Shown: positions 22,191 to 34,818, counted from the first letter of the stretch. The stretch: 64,000 bases of DNA from Mesocentrotus franciscanus (GCA_037976565.1 CP137686.1:26311828-26375827), one strand, 5' to 3'. The notes: generated by a model from the letters alone, not told the origin. A program made the numbers and translations.

Positions 22191-23760
22191 TAATTTCAAG
22201 CGACTAAGAGCAATTTCCCCCAAAGCTTGCTCATTACGCTCGCGAGAGCACGCATCTATAGATGATATGCTACTTAATATCAAAGGTCTTTTCAGTCTTC
22301 CGTTATGAGAATGTGCTTATAACCCCATCAGGATTGGGTTTTTTCCTTTTTATAAGATGTAATTTTTCGCACTGCGACCTCACGAATCTTTAAAAATTTC
22401 CTCGCTCGATTCGCTCGCTCACAAATAAATTGTCAGACCATCACCCCCAACTGCAAAGCATGATGCTTAAGCAATATCTTGTATGGTGTATAAAGTGAAA
22501 CAAATATTGAAATCATCCCTGATAATGTAATCACAATGTAGGGGTATAGACCAATGTCTAAAAAAATTGTATATTTTCGCTTTGAGATTTCTTTTGTAGG
22601 TGCCCTTTTTCCAGAAAGTGCCCTTTTCTCTTGGTGCCCCCCACTTTGGAAGTCGCTCGGCCGCCCTGACTCGAATGGACGTAAATTGCGGTTAATAAAC
22701 ACACACATGCACGTAGTTTGCAAGAATCTTCAGTCAATTGAAGGAGGCAGACTTAATCAGAAGAAGAACAACAACAACAAGTTAATGAAATAACTCGTCA
22801 CTGGTCCCCTAGAAAGAAACATCCTAAATTTGAATATGTTAGTGAACCGGTCTATTGTGAGGCGAAAGAGGGTAGGTTCGGTAGGGGGCCGGGGTAACAT
22901 TGTTGATACCTTTATCGATAATATTAATGTATTTCAGGTGCGAAGGAGCGTCTTCCAATGTGGAGGGGGGGGCACCAACAAAAGGGCTCTTTAATTTCTG
23001 GGAAAGAAAGGGGCACCTACAAAGGGAAAGCGAGAATATGCAAAATGATGTTAGACGTTAAAAGTTGTTAGACGTCTAACATAATTGTTAGACGTTGGTA
23101 TTTATTCCTGCGTTGTTATTAATACATTATCAGGGACGATTTCAATATTTTTTAAATCTTTCTTTACATGGTCCAAGATACTGATTAAGCATATCATACT
23201 TTGCAGTTGGGTGTGATGGTCTGAATATTTATTTTAAGATTTGGGAAATCGCGTTGCGACCAGTTAGATCTTATATAGGGGACAAAAACATTCCTGTTGG
23301 GGTTTTAGGCACATTTGTCTAATCGTGAAAGTCTGAAAAGCTACATAATAATTATCAACTATAAATGCGAGCTTGGGGGTTCAAGAAAAGATTGCTCTAG
23401 CTAAGTCGGTTTAAATTAGGGGCACATCGAGAAAGGAAAAAGGGGCATTTATCAGAACGGAAAAGGATACTTATTAGAAAAGAAAAGCAGCACATGTCAA
23501 AGGTAAAGGGGAAATTACCAGAGGTGAAAAAGGGGCCTTCACCAGGGATGACAATGGGCACGTATGAGAACGGAAAAGGGGCACTTGTAGGAAAATGGCA
23601 CCCATTAGATTTTAATGAGGGCATTTATCAGAGGTAAAAAGTGGAAGGGGCTCTAATTAAATAATAAAAGGGGCACTGACAAGATCGTGGAACCGAAACA
23701 TAATTATTAGAAAGAAAAATTGGCACTTATCTGAAGTTATTCTTGGTGGTCCCCCTTCTT
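21120..23760. repeat. large inverted repeat built on the GTGCCCC array
   Basis: The left arm (to about 22,665) and right arm (from about 22,950) are inverted copies. Near the centre 'ccccccactttggaagtcgctc' pairs with 'gcgtcttccaatgtggagg'. Further out, 22,440-22,530 ('ctgcaaagcatgatgcttaa', 'gaaatcatccctgataatg') pairs with 23,130-23,215. The outer parts are minisatellite in both arms. The spacer is about 280 bp. Arms are diverged, so this is an old event. Confidence 0.6.
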
Positions 23761-24186
23761 TTCTGACAAAACATGGGGGGCAATTTGATATGATGTCCCC
23801 CCTAGGACAAATCGTGGAGGACGTGTCCCCCCCCCCTGTCCCCCGGATTGACGCCCTTGCCTGTGTCCCCCCGGATCACCGCCATTAATTTTAAAAAAAG
23901 AGACAGTTCCTATTGCATATTACACTTGCCATTTCACAAAATATTTCCTCCCAATTCTTTTGAAATAGTGTTTGCAAAATAATACGATGGGAAAAGGCAT
24001 TTCTCCGAAAAAAATCATACCCTAATTAAATTTCGTTGTGATATTTCCAAATATTCCACCAAATCTGTTTCTTCTTTTCATTTCTTTCATTTACTATCAC
24101 CGTAGATTTTACAAACTGAGATTGTGGTTAAACTTGGAAAGAGTTACAAGTTTTTAAAAATTCGTAAAAACTATTTGTTTTTTATC

Positions 24187-24258
24187 TGGAGATATCGGGG
24201 ATTGAACCCGAGGCCTCTCACATGCGAAGCGAGCGCTCTACCACTGAGCTATATCCCC
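24187..24258 (-). tRNA. tRNA-Ala(CGC), array copy 1
   Basis: 72 nt. Acceptor GGGGATA/TATCTCC with discriminator A, D-arm GCTC...GAGC, anticodon stem CTCGC/GTGAG with loop TTCGCAT (anticodon CGC), T-arm TCGGG-TTCAATC-CCCGA. Box A and box B are intact and a T5 run follows about 20 nt downstream. Only one G-U pair in the acceptor and one in the anticodon stem. Function versus tRNA-derived repeat cannot be settled from sequence. Confidence 0.8.
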
Positions 24259-24318
24259 GCCTATATGAACTGAGATTTTGATTGAGGTAATTGGATGAAC
24301 AAAATCCCTGTATCTTTT

Positions 24319-24356
<38 letters not shown>
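24319..24356 (+). repeat. (CT)19 microsatellite of tRNA unit 1
   Basis: A pure CT run. The homologous tracts in the next units (about 25,554-25,577 and 26,446-26,463) differ in length. Confidence 0.9.
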
Positions 24357-24359
<3 letters not shown>

Positions 24360-24898
24360 ACTCCTCTAAGATGAAAAGGTGCATTTATTGAAAAGGGAAG
24401 GGGATACTTATTACGAAGGAAAATGGGCACCTCTCAGGTTGACAATTAGGGACAATTATCAAAGGTGAAAGAGGCACTTTTAAGATTGTGGGACCAAAAC
24501 CTATAAGAGAGAAAAAAGGGAACTTATCTGAAGTAAAAGGGGGCACTTTCCCTATTTAGAAAGGGAAACTGTTTAGGTTCTTGAAATAATGGGGGCATTG
24601 TGTCCCCCGGAGCGCCTTCTCTGAAATATTTACATTGCGAGCGCAGATACCAAGTAGGTCTATGCAACTTTTGTATTTTACACTTTTTCTAACGATTTTG
24701 CTAAATTTCTGGAGGGTGCATCTTTTCATTTTCAGGGGATGTATAAATATGCCCTGTGTCCCCCAGGACCACCGCCCCTTACAACAACAAAAAAAAAACA
24801 AAAAAAAATCAAATTGCATAATTACACATGCCATTCCCCAACATATTTCCTCCCAATTTTTCAAAAAAGCATTGGCAAAATAAGATGATGGGAAAAGG

Positions 24899-25190
24899 TG
24901 TTGTGGTCGAGTGGATACGTCGCCGGACTGTCGATCACAAGGTCCGCGGTTCGAGTCCCGCCGCTGCACTAATGTCCTTTGGCAAGACATTGATCTACAT
25001 TTGCCACACTCCACCCAGGTGAAGTAAATGGGTACCTGGTAGGAATTTATTCCTTGAAACGCAGCGCGCGTAACAGCTGCACTGCTAAAGCCAGGGTAAT
25101 TATGCTGCATTATTGTAGAGCGCTTAGAGACTTCTGATAAAGTAAGTGTTAGGCGCTATATAAGCACTGTAATTATTATTATTTATTATT
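24899..25190 (+). mobile_element. full-length tRNA-derived SINE inserted in tandem unit 1
   Basis: The head has box A-like 'tggtcgagtgg' and box B 'ggttcgagtcc'. The body includes 'atgtcctttggcaagacatt', and the tail 'gttaggcgctatataagc' ends in (att)n. The other units have an uninterrupted 'gatgatgggaaaaggcattt' at this point (26,9xx-27,020), so the insertion edges are clear; short 'aagg' repeats flank it. Confidence 0.85.
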
Positions 25191-25413
25191 TAAGGCATTT
25201 GTGAATGTACTTCTCTCCGAGAAAATTCATAGCCTAATTACATTTCGTTGTGATATTTCTCCGATCATCCACGAAATGTGTTAGCCTGTTTCTTCTTTTC
25301 ATTTCTTCTACTTATTGTGGAGTCTATACCTACTCAAAACGATTGGAAAGAGTGCATTAGTTATCAATGTTAAAAGTTTTCAAAAAATTCGTTAAACGTA
25401 AACAATTTTCATC

Positions 25414-25485
25414 TGGAGATATCGGGGATTGAACCCGAGGCCTTTCACATGCGAAGCGAGCGCTCTACCACTGAGCTATATCCCC
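25414..25485 (-). tRNA. tRNA-Ala(CGC)-like, array copy 2 (anticodon-stem mismatch)
   Basis: Identical to copy 1 except that the anticodon stem reads GTGAA, giving a C-A mismatch at its base (27-43). It may be a decaying copy. Confidence 0.65.
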
Positions 25486-26305
25486 ACCTATATGAACTGA
25501 GATTTTGATTGAGGTAATTGGATGAACAAAATCCCGGTATTGCTTTGTTCTCATCTCTCTCTCTCTCTCTCTCTCTCCCTATTTCTTTGTTTTAAAAAAG
25601 GGGTACTCCTCTAAGATGAAAAGGTGCATTTATTGAGAAGGGAAGGGGATACTTATTACAAAGGAAAATGGGCACCTCTCAGGTTGAATAGGGACAATTA
25701 TCAAAGGTGAAAGAGGCACTTTTAAGATTGTGGGACCAAAACCTATAAGAGAGAAAAAAGGGAACTTATCTGAAGTAAAAGGGGGCACTTTCCCTATTTA
25801 GAAAGGGACACTTTTTAGGTTCTTGAAATAATGGGGGCATTGTGTCCCCCGGAGCGCCTTCTCTGAAATATTTACATTGCGAGCGCAGATACCAAGTAGG
25901 TCTATGCAACTTTTGTATTTTACACTTTTTCTAACGATTTTGCTAAATTTCTGGAGGGTGCATCTTTTCATTTTCAGGGGATGTATGCCCTGTGTCCCCC
26001 AGGACCACCGCCCCTTACAACAACAAAAAAACAAAAACAAAAACCAAAAAAAAATCCAATTGCATAATTACACATGCCATTCCCCAACATATTTCCTCCC
26101 AATTTAAAAAAAAAGCATTGGCAAAATAAGATTCTTTGTGATATTTCTCAATCATCCACGAAATGTGTTAGCCTGTTTCTTCTTTTCATTTCTTCCACTT
26201 ATTGTGGAGTCTAAACCTACCTCAAAACGATTGGAAAGAGTGCATTAGTTATCAATGTTAAAAGATTTCAATTAAAAAATTCGTTAAACGTAAACAATTT
26301 TCATC

Positions 26306-26377
26306 TGGAGATATCGGGGATTGAACCCGAGGCCTCTCACATGCGAAGCGAGCGCTCTACCACTGAGCTATATCCCC
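26306..26377 (-). tRNA. tRNA-Ala(CGC), array copy 3
   Basis: Same 72-nt sequence and cloverleaf as copy 1, with all stems paired. Confidence 0.8.
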
Positions 26378-27236
26378 GCCTGTATGAAGTGAGAGTTTGA
26401 TTGAAGTAATTGAATGAACAAAATCCCGGTATTGCTTTGCTCTCCTCTCTCTCTCTCTCTCTCCCTATTTCTTTGTTTTAAAAAAGGGGTACTCCTCTAA
26501 GATGAAAAGGTGCATTTATTGAAAAGGGAAGGGGATACTTATTGCAAAGGAAAATGGGCACCTCTCAGGTTGAATAGGGACAATTATCAAAGGTGAAAGA
26601 GGCACTTTTAAGATTGTGGGACAAAAACCTATAAGAGAGAAAAAAGGGAACTTATCTGAAGTAAAAGGGGGCACTTTCCCTATTTAGAAAGGGACACTTT
26701 TTAGGTTCTTGAAATAATGGGGGCATTGTGTCCCCCCCCCCCCGGAGCGCCTTCTCTGAAATATTTACATTGCGAGCGCAGATACCAAGTAGGTCTATGC
26801 AACTTTTGTATTTTACACTTTTTCTAACGATTTTGCTAAATTTCTAGAGGGTGCATCTTTTCATTTTCAGGGGATGTATGCCCTGTGTCCTCCAGGACAA
26901 CCGCCCCTTAAAAAAAAAAAAAAAAAAAAAATCCAATTGCATAATTACACATGCCATTCCCCAACATATTTCCTCCCAATTTTTTAAAAAGCATTGGCAA
27001 AATAAGATGATGGGAAAAGGCATTTGTGAATGTACTTCTCTCCGAGAAAATTCATAGCCTAATTACATTTCGTTGTGATATTTCTCAATCATCCACGAAA
27101 TGTGTTAGCCTGTTTCTTCTTTTCATTTTTTTCACTTATTGTGGAGTCTATACCTACTCAAAACGATTGGAAAGAGTGCATTAGTTATCAATGTTAAAAG
27201 TTTTCAAAAATTCGTTAAACGTAAACAATTTTCATC

Positions 27237-27308
27237 TGGAGATATCGGGGATTGAACCCGAGGCCTCTCACATGCGAAGCGAGCGCTCTACCACTGAGCT
27301 ATATCCCC
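27237..27308 (-). tRNA. tRNA-Ala(CGC), array copy 4
   Basis: Same cloverleaf as copy 1. It is the last unit of the array; sequence beyond 27310 is unrelated and CT-rich. Confidence 0.8.
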
Positions 27309-27364
27309 ACCTATATTAATAGTGCTGTGATTAAAGTATTTATGGGGATATCCTGGTACACTGG

Positions 27365-27512
27365 TCTTTCTTTCTCTCTCTCTCCCTTTTTCTCTCTGTC
27401 TGCCTATATAATGTCTCTCTCTGTCTCTCTTTCTCTCTGTCTCTCTCTCTAGTTTCTCCCCATCTCTTTCCCTCTCTCCCCTTGCCCTCTCTCTCTCTCT
27501 CTCTCCTTATCC
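27365..27512 (+). repeat. CT-rich microsatellite
   Basis: About 150 bp of interrupted tctctc with occasional tg and cc. Confidence 0.8.
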
Positions 27513-29184
27513 CATCCCCTCTATCTCGAATGGAGTAAAGGTTGATTTCTCTTTTTAATCAATAGGTCTACATTAACATCCAGATTAAAATTTTAAGGGG
27601 CAAAGTGGGCCGTAGTTCTTATGGTTGCATATTGAGTCTCTCATCTGTTTCAAATCCTCGATCAATAAGAATCTTTCCAAATATTTCGTATAATATTTAA
27701 TGTACTTTCGTTAAGATATTCATTGTGCAGTCATGTAGTTTGCATTTTATTCATTATACATTCATTTATTAAACTCACACATACTCAACATGAAGCCATT
27801 TCTTAAAAACACCGTTATACAAGTACAGCACAATATGATTAAATGTCAGCATTGTATATGCGGTTTTAAGTGACTTGATTTTTTGAATGATTTAGAAGAA
27901 CAAGTCAAACATTTCTGTTTTAATTTGTCAAACGACTTCCTAATAATTGTTTTCCACAGAAATAAACACAGATAATCAATGGTGTAGAATCCTTCTGTTT
28001 TATCGCACGCCCTCTACATTTCATAACACAAGTTATCACATTATCTTCTATTCAGGGGCAGTACAGTAGCCGTTCGGGGATAAAATCTTCGATTTCCCGA
28101 AACTAAAGTAATGAGGTACAAGTAGAAAATGAAGACAAGACCCCCCAGAAGCTGCCGAAAGCCCCCTCCCCCGTTCAAGCGTCCCCACCAAAAATATTCT
28201 TCTAGAACCGCGCCTGCAGGAGTAGAAAATATGGTACCGACAGAGGTGTACATGCTAGAAGGGGGGCACGGGAACACGTCCCCCATCCAATGATGTCGGG
28301 GGAAAGAAGAAAACGATGGGAAGGGAGAGATAAAGAGAGAGAGAGAGAGAGAGAGAGAGAGTAACCAAAGGGGGCGAACGTGAAAAGAAGATAATATGAC
28401 CCATCCCACACCCCTCAATCCTTGGCATTATTAATTCACATTACTTTTTATCCACCTGCAGTAAGCCCGCCCCCCCCCCTTCCTTCATAAAAATGGGTAA
28501 TCTAGCGTGTATTTTTCATAGCCTCATCTTGCTTTTGAGGATAATACATAGTTATATTGTTTAGCGTAATCATTGTAAACCGTCGGTTTAAGGAAGGTTG
28601 AAATTATATGCTGAATGATGATGATAGCATGTAACTAATTCTTCCTGGAAAATGAACTATTTCAACTAATTTAAATCTATTTTTAGTTCCGGTCATACTC
28701 GGCTTACACTGGGAGTTGACTCATGTCTTCTATTGAATTCAATGACCCGGACAAGAAATTTGAAAAGAGGTATTATCACGTAATATTAAAAACTTCCATT
28801 GCCAAATATGGAGAGCCCTTAAAACGTAATGTTCCTTGCTCCAAATAAGTGCTCCCCCTCTCCCCCCCTCTCTCTCTCTCTCTCTCTCTCCCTCTCTCTG
28901 TAGAACTGAATATTACCATCTCTCTCCATCTCTTTTTTTTCTCTCTCCCCTTCTCTGTCCCCCTCTCTAGAACAGATTTTTCTAACAGAAAACACACAAT
29001 TACACACAGGAATTATTCCGAAATTCTGTATTTCTAGAAGAAACAATTTATGGAAATTGTTTAAACATTTGACTTTTTCTTCCGGCTTTCGTCACTAACG
29101 TCAGAAGCTCGTCATAAATTCTCAGGTTGTATTTACTCTGTTCACGACGTACGTTTCCAATGTTTATTTTCACAGCCTTTGTAG
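27513..29184. other. non-coding stretch with simple repeats
   Basis: Contains (AG)n at about 28,334-28,362 and (CT)n at about 28,860-28,912, and G/C homopolymer patches near 28,150-28,290 typical of degraded MITEs. No coding exon recognised. Confidence 0.5.
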
Positions 29185-29193
29185 TATATAAAA
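29185..29193 (+). promoter_or_regulatory. candidate TATA box
   Basis: TATATAAAA, followed by GGGCGTG at about 29,205 and an initiator-like TCAGTG with A at 29,221, about 34 nt after the TATA core. It would drive the untranslated exon listed next. Confidence 0.4.
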
Positions 29194-29220
29194 TAGGTAC
29201 AAAAGGGCGTGTCACGCTTC

Positions 29221-29698
29221 AGTGAACACCACACAAAGAGAGAAGACCATTTACACGACTTATAGTCTCTTTATGCAGGCCATAAATATGGGCCCTATAT
29301 TTAATTTGTCGAAACTTTGCAACTAAGTTAGTGTTTGCTGATTACAAGTGTGATATGGACAATTTGATCATTTATTTATAGTCTAGATTAATAATGTCTC
29401 AACTTCTTTATAAGATATGCCGTTTAATCAACAAGTTTGAGAATATATAATGTTTGGTTTTCTAGACTAATGCAGGTGTGATCACTGGAGGTGACGTACG
29501 GCACGCGTTCACTGAACCGTTAAGTTTTCTTTTATGCCAAGTTTAATGTAACCAAGTGAACAGTAGGATAGTTTTAGAAGAGAGGTAATCTACAATACAC
29601 ATTTCAATTTGTGTCTGGAAAGACGGGAGCGAATTTCATCTTTCGCAAGGAACTATCGACTAAATTGGACAGCTTTCTATAGCCCCTATACAGCACAT
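29221..29698 (+). other. candidate untranslated first exon of the PTB-domain gene
   Basis: It runs from the initiator-like TCAGTG to a strong donor (cacat|gtaagtat, donor at 29,699). No long reading frame. The next good acceptor with a coding sequence behind it on this strand is at 38,998. The 9.3-kb link is inference only. Confidence 0.3.
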
Positions 29699-30017
29699 GT
29701 AAGTATGATCATATTAATACATGGTACAGGTGTGTAAGATGTTTTAGATAAAAACAAAAACATGATTGTCTTTGTGCTCTACTATGTAGTTCTCGATTTA
29801 GTGTCTTTGTCAGTGTTTGTCAACATCTTGTTTGCTGTCAGTGTTGAAAGTCGCAAATCAAAAAGTTTTTTTCTGTTACGTATAGGCATAGGCCTATGCC
29901 AACTTTCTTCTTTCTGATTTTGACTTTTTTCCTCCTCAAGTTGAGCAATGAAAGGATATATTATAGATAATTATAATGCTAAAATCACGACTCCAATTTC
30001 GACCAATATAGATTTCT

Positions 30018-30101
30018 AAAGAGAGGTATATAATAGAAGCTGTTTCCTTGTGTTTATATAAAGAGAGGTATATAATAGAAGCTGTTTCCTTGTGTTTATA
30101 A
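30018..30101 (+). repeat. perfect 2 x 42-bp tandem repeat
   Basis: The unit starting 'aaagagaggtatataataga' is repeated exactly once (30018-30059, 30060-30101). Non-coding. Confidence 0.9.
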
Positions 30102-30689
30102 TATTGGGCCTGCAATGTCCATCCTAAAAGAAGGCACATTTTAATAGGAAATATTATTGAATTAGCAATAGGTACAAAAGGGGAATTATCATAAGTGCAC
30201 GGGTCGAGCGAGCAGGTATGGTTCTATTTTTTTTTGGGGGGGGGGGCTTAGGGGTTATTGAGGGGTTGGGAGTACTTGCATTCAGTTTGTTCATGTGCTT
30301 CCTCGCTAAAAACTCATTCATAATAAAGAAAAGTTAGGGGGCACATGTCCATCAGAAAATCTCTGACTAGAAAAAAACGGAGTTAGGGGATAGGTACTCC
30401 ACCCGATGCCGAATACGCCCCTACTTGGATGGCAATAATTAAAAGCATCAGGGGAATGTCAGCATAAGTCAAGAGCCCTGAGTAGGAGCAGCTTGTCAAG
30501 TCTCATCTTCATGCAGGGGATATTCGATTCCATTTACATCCCATCGGCAAGATGAGTATCTCGAGCTCTGTCTCACTATTAGCAGAGAAGTGATATCATA
30601 TTAACTTGGTGGTGTAATGATGCACAACGTTGACTTTGGAATTGTCTGATTGTATAGCTCTATACAGAATGATGATGGTATGAAGATAT

Positions 30690-30964
30690 TGGAAAAGAGC
30701 AAGATAGGGCAGAGCGGGAGGGGATAATTGGGGTTGAAGGAGGACAAGAGGAGGAGGATGAGGAGGAGGAAGAGGACGAGAGGAAGGGAGTTAGAGAGGG
30801 AGAGAGAGAGAGAGATGATGATGATAATGATGATGATGCTGATGGTGATGAGAAACTGGAATTGGTAGAGATGGGAGAGATGGGCATAGAATGAAAGATG
30901 GGGGAAGAGTGTGATTGAGGGAGGGGGAGGCAGGGAGAGAGAGAGAAAGAGAGAAGGAGAGACA
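30690..30964 (+). repeat. polypurine (GA-rich) tract
   Basis: About 275 bp of mostly purine on the + strand, including (GA)n and (GAT)n runs. The apparent Ser/Leu-rich reading frames on the other strand are repeat-derived. Confidence 0.75.
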
Positions 30965-31145
30965 TAATAAAAAGACACAAATTCGGTTAAAATCAGATTC
31001 TTGATTTGCTATCCGATACTCAATATCAATTCCATCATCTCTCATATCTATTCTAGACTGAAGAGAGATGAGATATATAAACAAGCTGCAATAAGTAGGT
31101 GTACAGAATAAAAGATCAAAAATTGAGAATGTCTATTACCCTCTC

Positions 31146-31298
31146 GGAGAGCGAGTGAGAGAACTTTCGTATTTAACTACATGATGTTTCCTTTACCAAG
31201 TAAATAAGCTAAACAATAACTATCTCTGACAGAGAGTGAGAGAACGTTCGTATGATCTATATGATCTTTCCTTTACCAAGTAAATAAGCTAAACAACG
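31146..31298 (+). repeat. ~70-bp direct repeat, two copies
   Basis: Copies at about 31146-31217 and 31229-31298 share 'gagtgagagaac', 'ttcgtat' and 'tttcctttaccaagtaaata' with a few differences. Confidence 0.8.
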
Positions 31299-31299
31299 C

Positions 31300-34200
31300 A
31301 GTAAATGATTTAGTTTGTAAGTAGAGATACACAGTCATCTGAAAGAAAGAAGACACCACTTCCAATTACTTTTGCAATCACCCCGTCCATTTCGTAGTAC
31401 TCCAACAATGATACAGCGCAGCAGTGACTCTGCTGAAGAGTGTCTCCAATATTTATCAAACAATAACTCCGACCTGTATCCATCATACATCGATGTCACA
31501 TAATGACTGTCATAACTTGATTGTTTTTCGTTAATGCATTGCGCTAATTAGCTAGATCGATGAGGTAACATTTCGTAGTAATAACTCGGTCCGATTTTTG
31601 TTGAGTGGTTGTACGGTAACGGGAATTACAGATAGCGCTTAGTCTGCAGGCGCAGCCTCTAATTTGACACTTAAAAACCATTTATAAAGCCTTGAGCACA
31701 GCCTAGCAACGCCATGTCGTCAGCATAGACTCTAGTCTCACAGTGCAGACACTGTTCGTATAAATATACGGCGACTGACAAGGGTTTGTGCCTGCAAACT
31801 ATATAGGTATAGCCGTCGCTAACATGCATTTTCTTGTACCCATTTATCGACATTCAAGAGAGGAGTATACGGCTCCATTCTTTCATATTCTATGTCCTTA
31901 TTAAAAACAGTAAAAAGAATAATTATGCTTCTTTTCCACCGACAATTCTCTATTTCTGACAAACGGTGGCACAACGTCACTTTGACTTATGAGTAATAAT
32001 CTGTTAATGTTATATTCAATGCCACACCCTTTCACCTCTGATGTTCAGAAATGTTGACAGCTTCGGGGTTTATTGTTTGAGTTTATTCACCAGGTAATAA
32101 GCGGAAAAACCTGTTCCGAATTAAAGGAAATGAGCGCATAATGTCGGAATTGCACGTTTCCTAATCTTTACAAGGTAGTTATCCGGACTTGACGCTAGTC
32201 GGAAGAATGACATAAAATCTTTGTTTGCCTATTTTCATTTAATAGTCTTAGCCCATACTTATCATGCTTTACCATGGCAAACATCATTATACATTACATG
32301 TGGGTCGAGACCCTGCTTTGCACAAAATTTGCAGTGTGAATTAGATTTGTTTTGTATGTGATTCACATCTATTTATTCAATTGTAATCAGGAATTCCTTA
32401 TGTTATAAATCTTCATTTTTTTGCACGGTTAGTAACATTTCTTAAATTGTTATACACTATGTATTTCTAACCGACAAAAGAAAGAAACAAGAAAGAAACA
32501 AGCACAAGATTTGAACTCTCCTAAGTATGTCACTTTTAAATCTACACATGATATAAATATAAACTTTGAGATGAATATAGGTCTACAGTCATCTAAGAGT
32601 AATTCTGCTTTTTTTAGACTAATTAAACTGATGTTAATAGGTCACAATTCAACATTGATGCTATACTGGCAGGCACAATAACTAAATCAGATCTACCAGC
32701 GCCTTTTCTTTGACTGTCTTAGTAAAATGAAATGGAATTAAAGCATATTTTGACCTTGTCCTTTTCTTAGAATCTTCTTGAAGATTCTAATACCAATTAA
32801 ATCTTAGCCTTGCTTGCCTTCTTTCACATCAATAATCATACAGTACTTGTAATTAACCTTCAGCTATATAACCCAGTTTGCTGTAAGCAAAACATGTTAT
32901 GACGTATATAATGACCATAGCTAGATCCCCTCCCAGCCTATTACAGCTATGTCGTCATGCTATTCAACCTTGAACTACAATGCGTATCAAGTCCAAGTGG
33001 GGGGGGGGGCGCAAAGGGGGCACGTCTACCCCTTTTAAAAGAAGAATCCTAGTTGTGTTCTGCCTCATGCACCGTATTCAAAATTTAGACTTGAAAAGTT
33101 GCATGGTGAACATGTGATCACTTTTTCTCATTTTCTGAGATTTTTTTCGTGATGGTGCCCCCTTTTTTTTTAAAGAACAGAATCATGGGTCCGCCCCTGT
33201 TTGAACTACGCCAGCAATGCGTCCTCCATTAGCGAGTACCACATCAAGCGTTCCATCCGCCAATCTCTCAAACATTGGTGTATAGAGCATGATGTGAAGC
33301 AGACGTATTCGCTCCTATTTAGTATCCAACAAACAAACAAACAAAGTTGTTACATAGTGCACGCGAGGTTGTTGTCATTCGATAGGAAGGGTTGCCTTGG
33401 TGTAGGGTTGGGATGAGGTGGGATTGGGACATGTATACTAAATAAACGATTCAGAATGATTCCAAGAAAATTTCCCCTCGAAAGAGACTTTCATTACTAA
33501 ATCAGGGTTAGGTCTACCCGTTTTTTTAATTTATTGAGCCAACTGTACAAGAATATACATTAATTGTATCTACCTTTTTAAAAGCTGTTATCTTATCATA
33601 CCATGCAGCAGTATTGTAAAGTTCTCGGTTTTCATTTTTACAATATCTACAATGCAATACAAACCAAATCATATATGAATGTTATGACTTTCAATATAAA
33701 CAATTATGTTTGATGCGTGCAAATGGTGTCTCTATTTAATCGTCACTGTATACTGCCACGTCACGTAGCGCACAATAATTTGTTATATCATTTTCAATAG
33801 CTTTATCGTTCTTCGAGTATCATTTTTTCTGTGCTTGGTGTCGTCAAAGTATTTTTGATACTGGAAGGGGGCACACGTCTAAAAAAGATATTAGAAGCAA
33901 AACCAACAACAAAACAACAAACATCTTCAAAACTAACAAACAAACAAAAACCCAAAAATGTGGAATGTCATAATTTTTCTATTCCTCGTTGTATGTTTCC
34001 GGAATCGTGGACAAATAAAACTAAGATATCATATTTGGGGGAAGCGTGATATTGGTTTATTTCTGCAAAATTTGATACAATCAAGCAGCGAATAAATAAT
34101 CAGGTTAAAATAACAAAAAAATAGGGTTGTCACAGGTTTGGGGTTATATTATGGAAACATAATAGAAATTTAGGGGCAATCGCTGCTTGCCACTCCAAAA

Positions 34201-34500
34201 TGCCCCCCCCCCCTGATTGCGAGAATTATGTGAATCAATTTATCTCTTCCTCTCTATGTAATTTTCCTAAAGTTAATAAGTGCTATCCATGATTTATATT
34301 CATTACCGTGTAATACAAATCAAATCAAATTACCGGAGGGTACCACTGAACATGACAGTTCGTTATCAGCAGACGGCGGATAAAGTTACATGAATTTAAA
34401 ATGAATAATGATCAATTTATAAGTAATACGAGATCAAGTGGACATACATGACTTATGTATCGTTTTTTCTTTTCCTATATCCAAACGTAGGAAGGAATGA
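31300..34500. other. non-coding stretch, presumed intron of the PTB gene or intergenic
   Basis: No supported exon. It contains a G11 patch (33000-33010) and 'gggtccgcccctg' at about 33,187, which are remnants of hAT-like MITE ends. A C11 run occurs near 34,202. Confidence 0.5.
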
Positions 34501-34529
34501 CGTGCTTGGGGCTCCCCATCCTTGCTTTT

Positions 34530-34773
34530 TTTCCTTTGCTTTCTTTCTTTCTTTTCTTTCTTTCTCTCTTTTCTATCTATCTATCTATATATATATATCT
34601 ATCTTTCTTTCTTTCTTTCTTTTCAGTCTTTCTTCTCTCTATCCTTCTCTCATTCTCTCTGTCCTACTCTTCCCATCACTGTTTTGAATTTCGTCCTTTC
34701 TCTCTCTTATTTCCTTCTATCATTGTATGTATATGTATAATATATATAATATACATGTATACTTCTTCTTCTT

Positions 34774-34818
<45 letters not shown>

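Larger units (their letters stand above)
23830..27320. repeat. tandem array of ~0.9-kb units carrying tRNA-Ala-like genes
   Basis: Four clear repeats (plus a diverged partial one starting about 23,860) share, in order: tRNA on the - strand, (CT)n, a 'gtgcccc'-type fragment, a 'cccggagcgccttctctg' block, an A-rich run, 'gatgatgggaaaaggcattt', and 'gagtgcattagttatcaatg'. tRNA-to-tRNA spacing is 1227, 892 and 931 bp. The first interval is enlarged by a SINE; the third unit lacks part of the 'cttctctccgagaaaattc' region. Similarity between copies is very high, suggesting recent amplification. Confidence 0.85.

Noticed and set aside
24899..24972. Separate tRNA gene in the SINE head
   Set aside because: Box A and box B are present but the head is fused to a SINE body, and the acceptor stem does not close well.
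24556..25110. 184-codon - strand frame through the tandem tRNA unit
   Set aside because: It crosses a SINE and repeat DNA, and the equivalent frame in the next unit is broken; no protein similarity recognised.
30601..31084. Overlapping Ser/Pro/Leu-rich frames on the - strand
   Set aside because: Derived from the GA-rich tract; no splice context or family resemblance.
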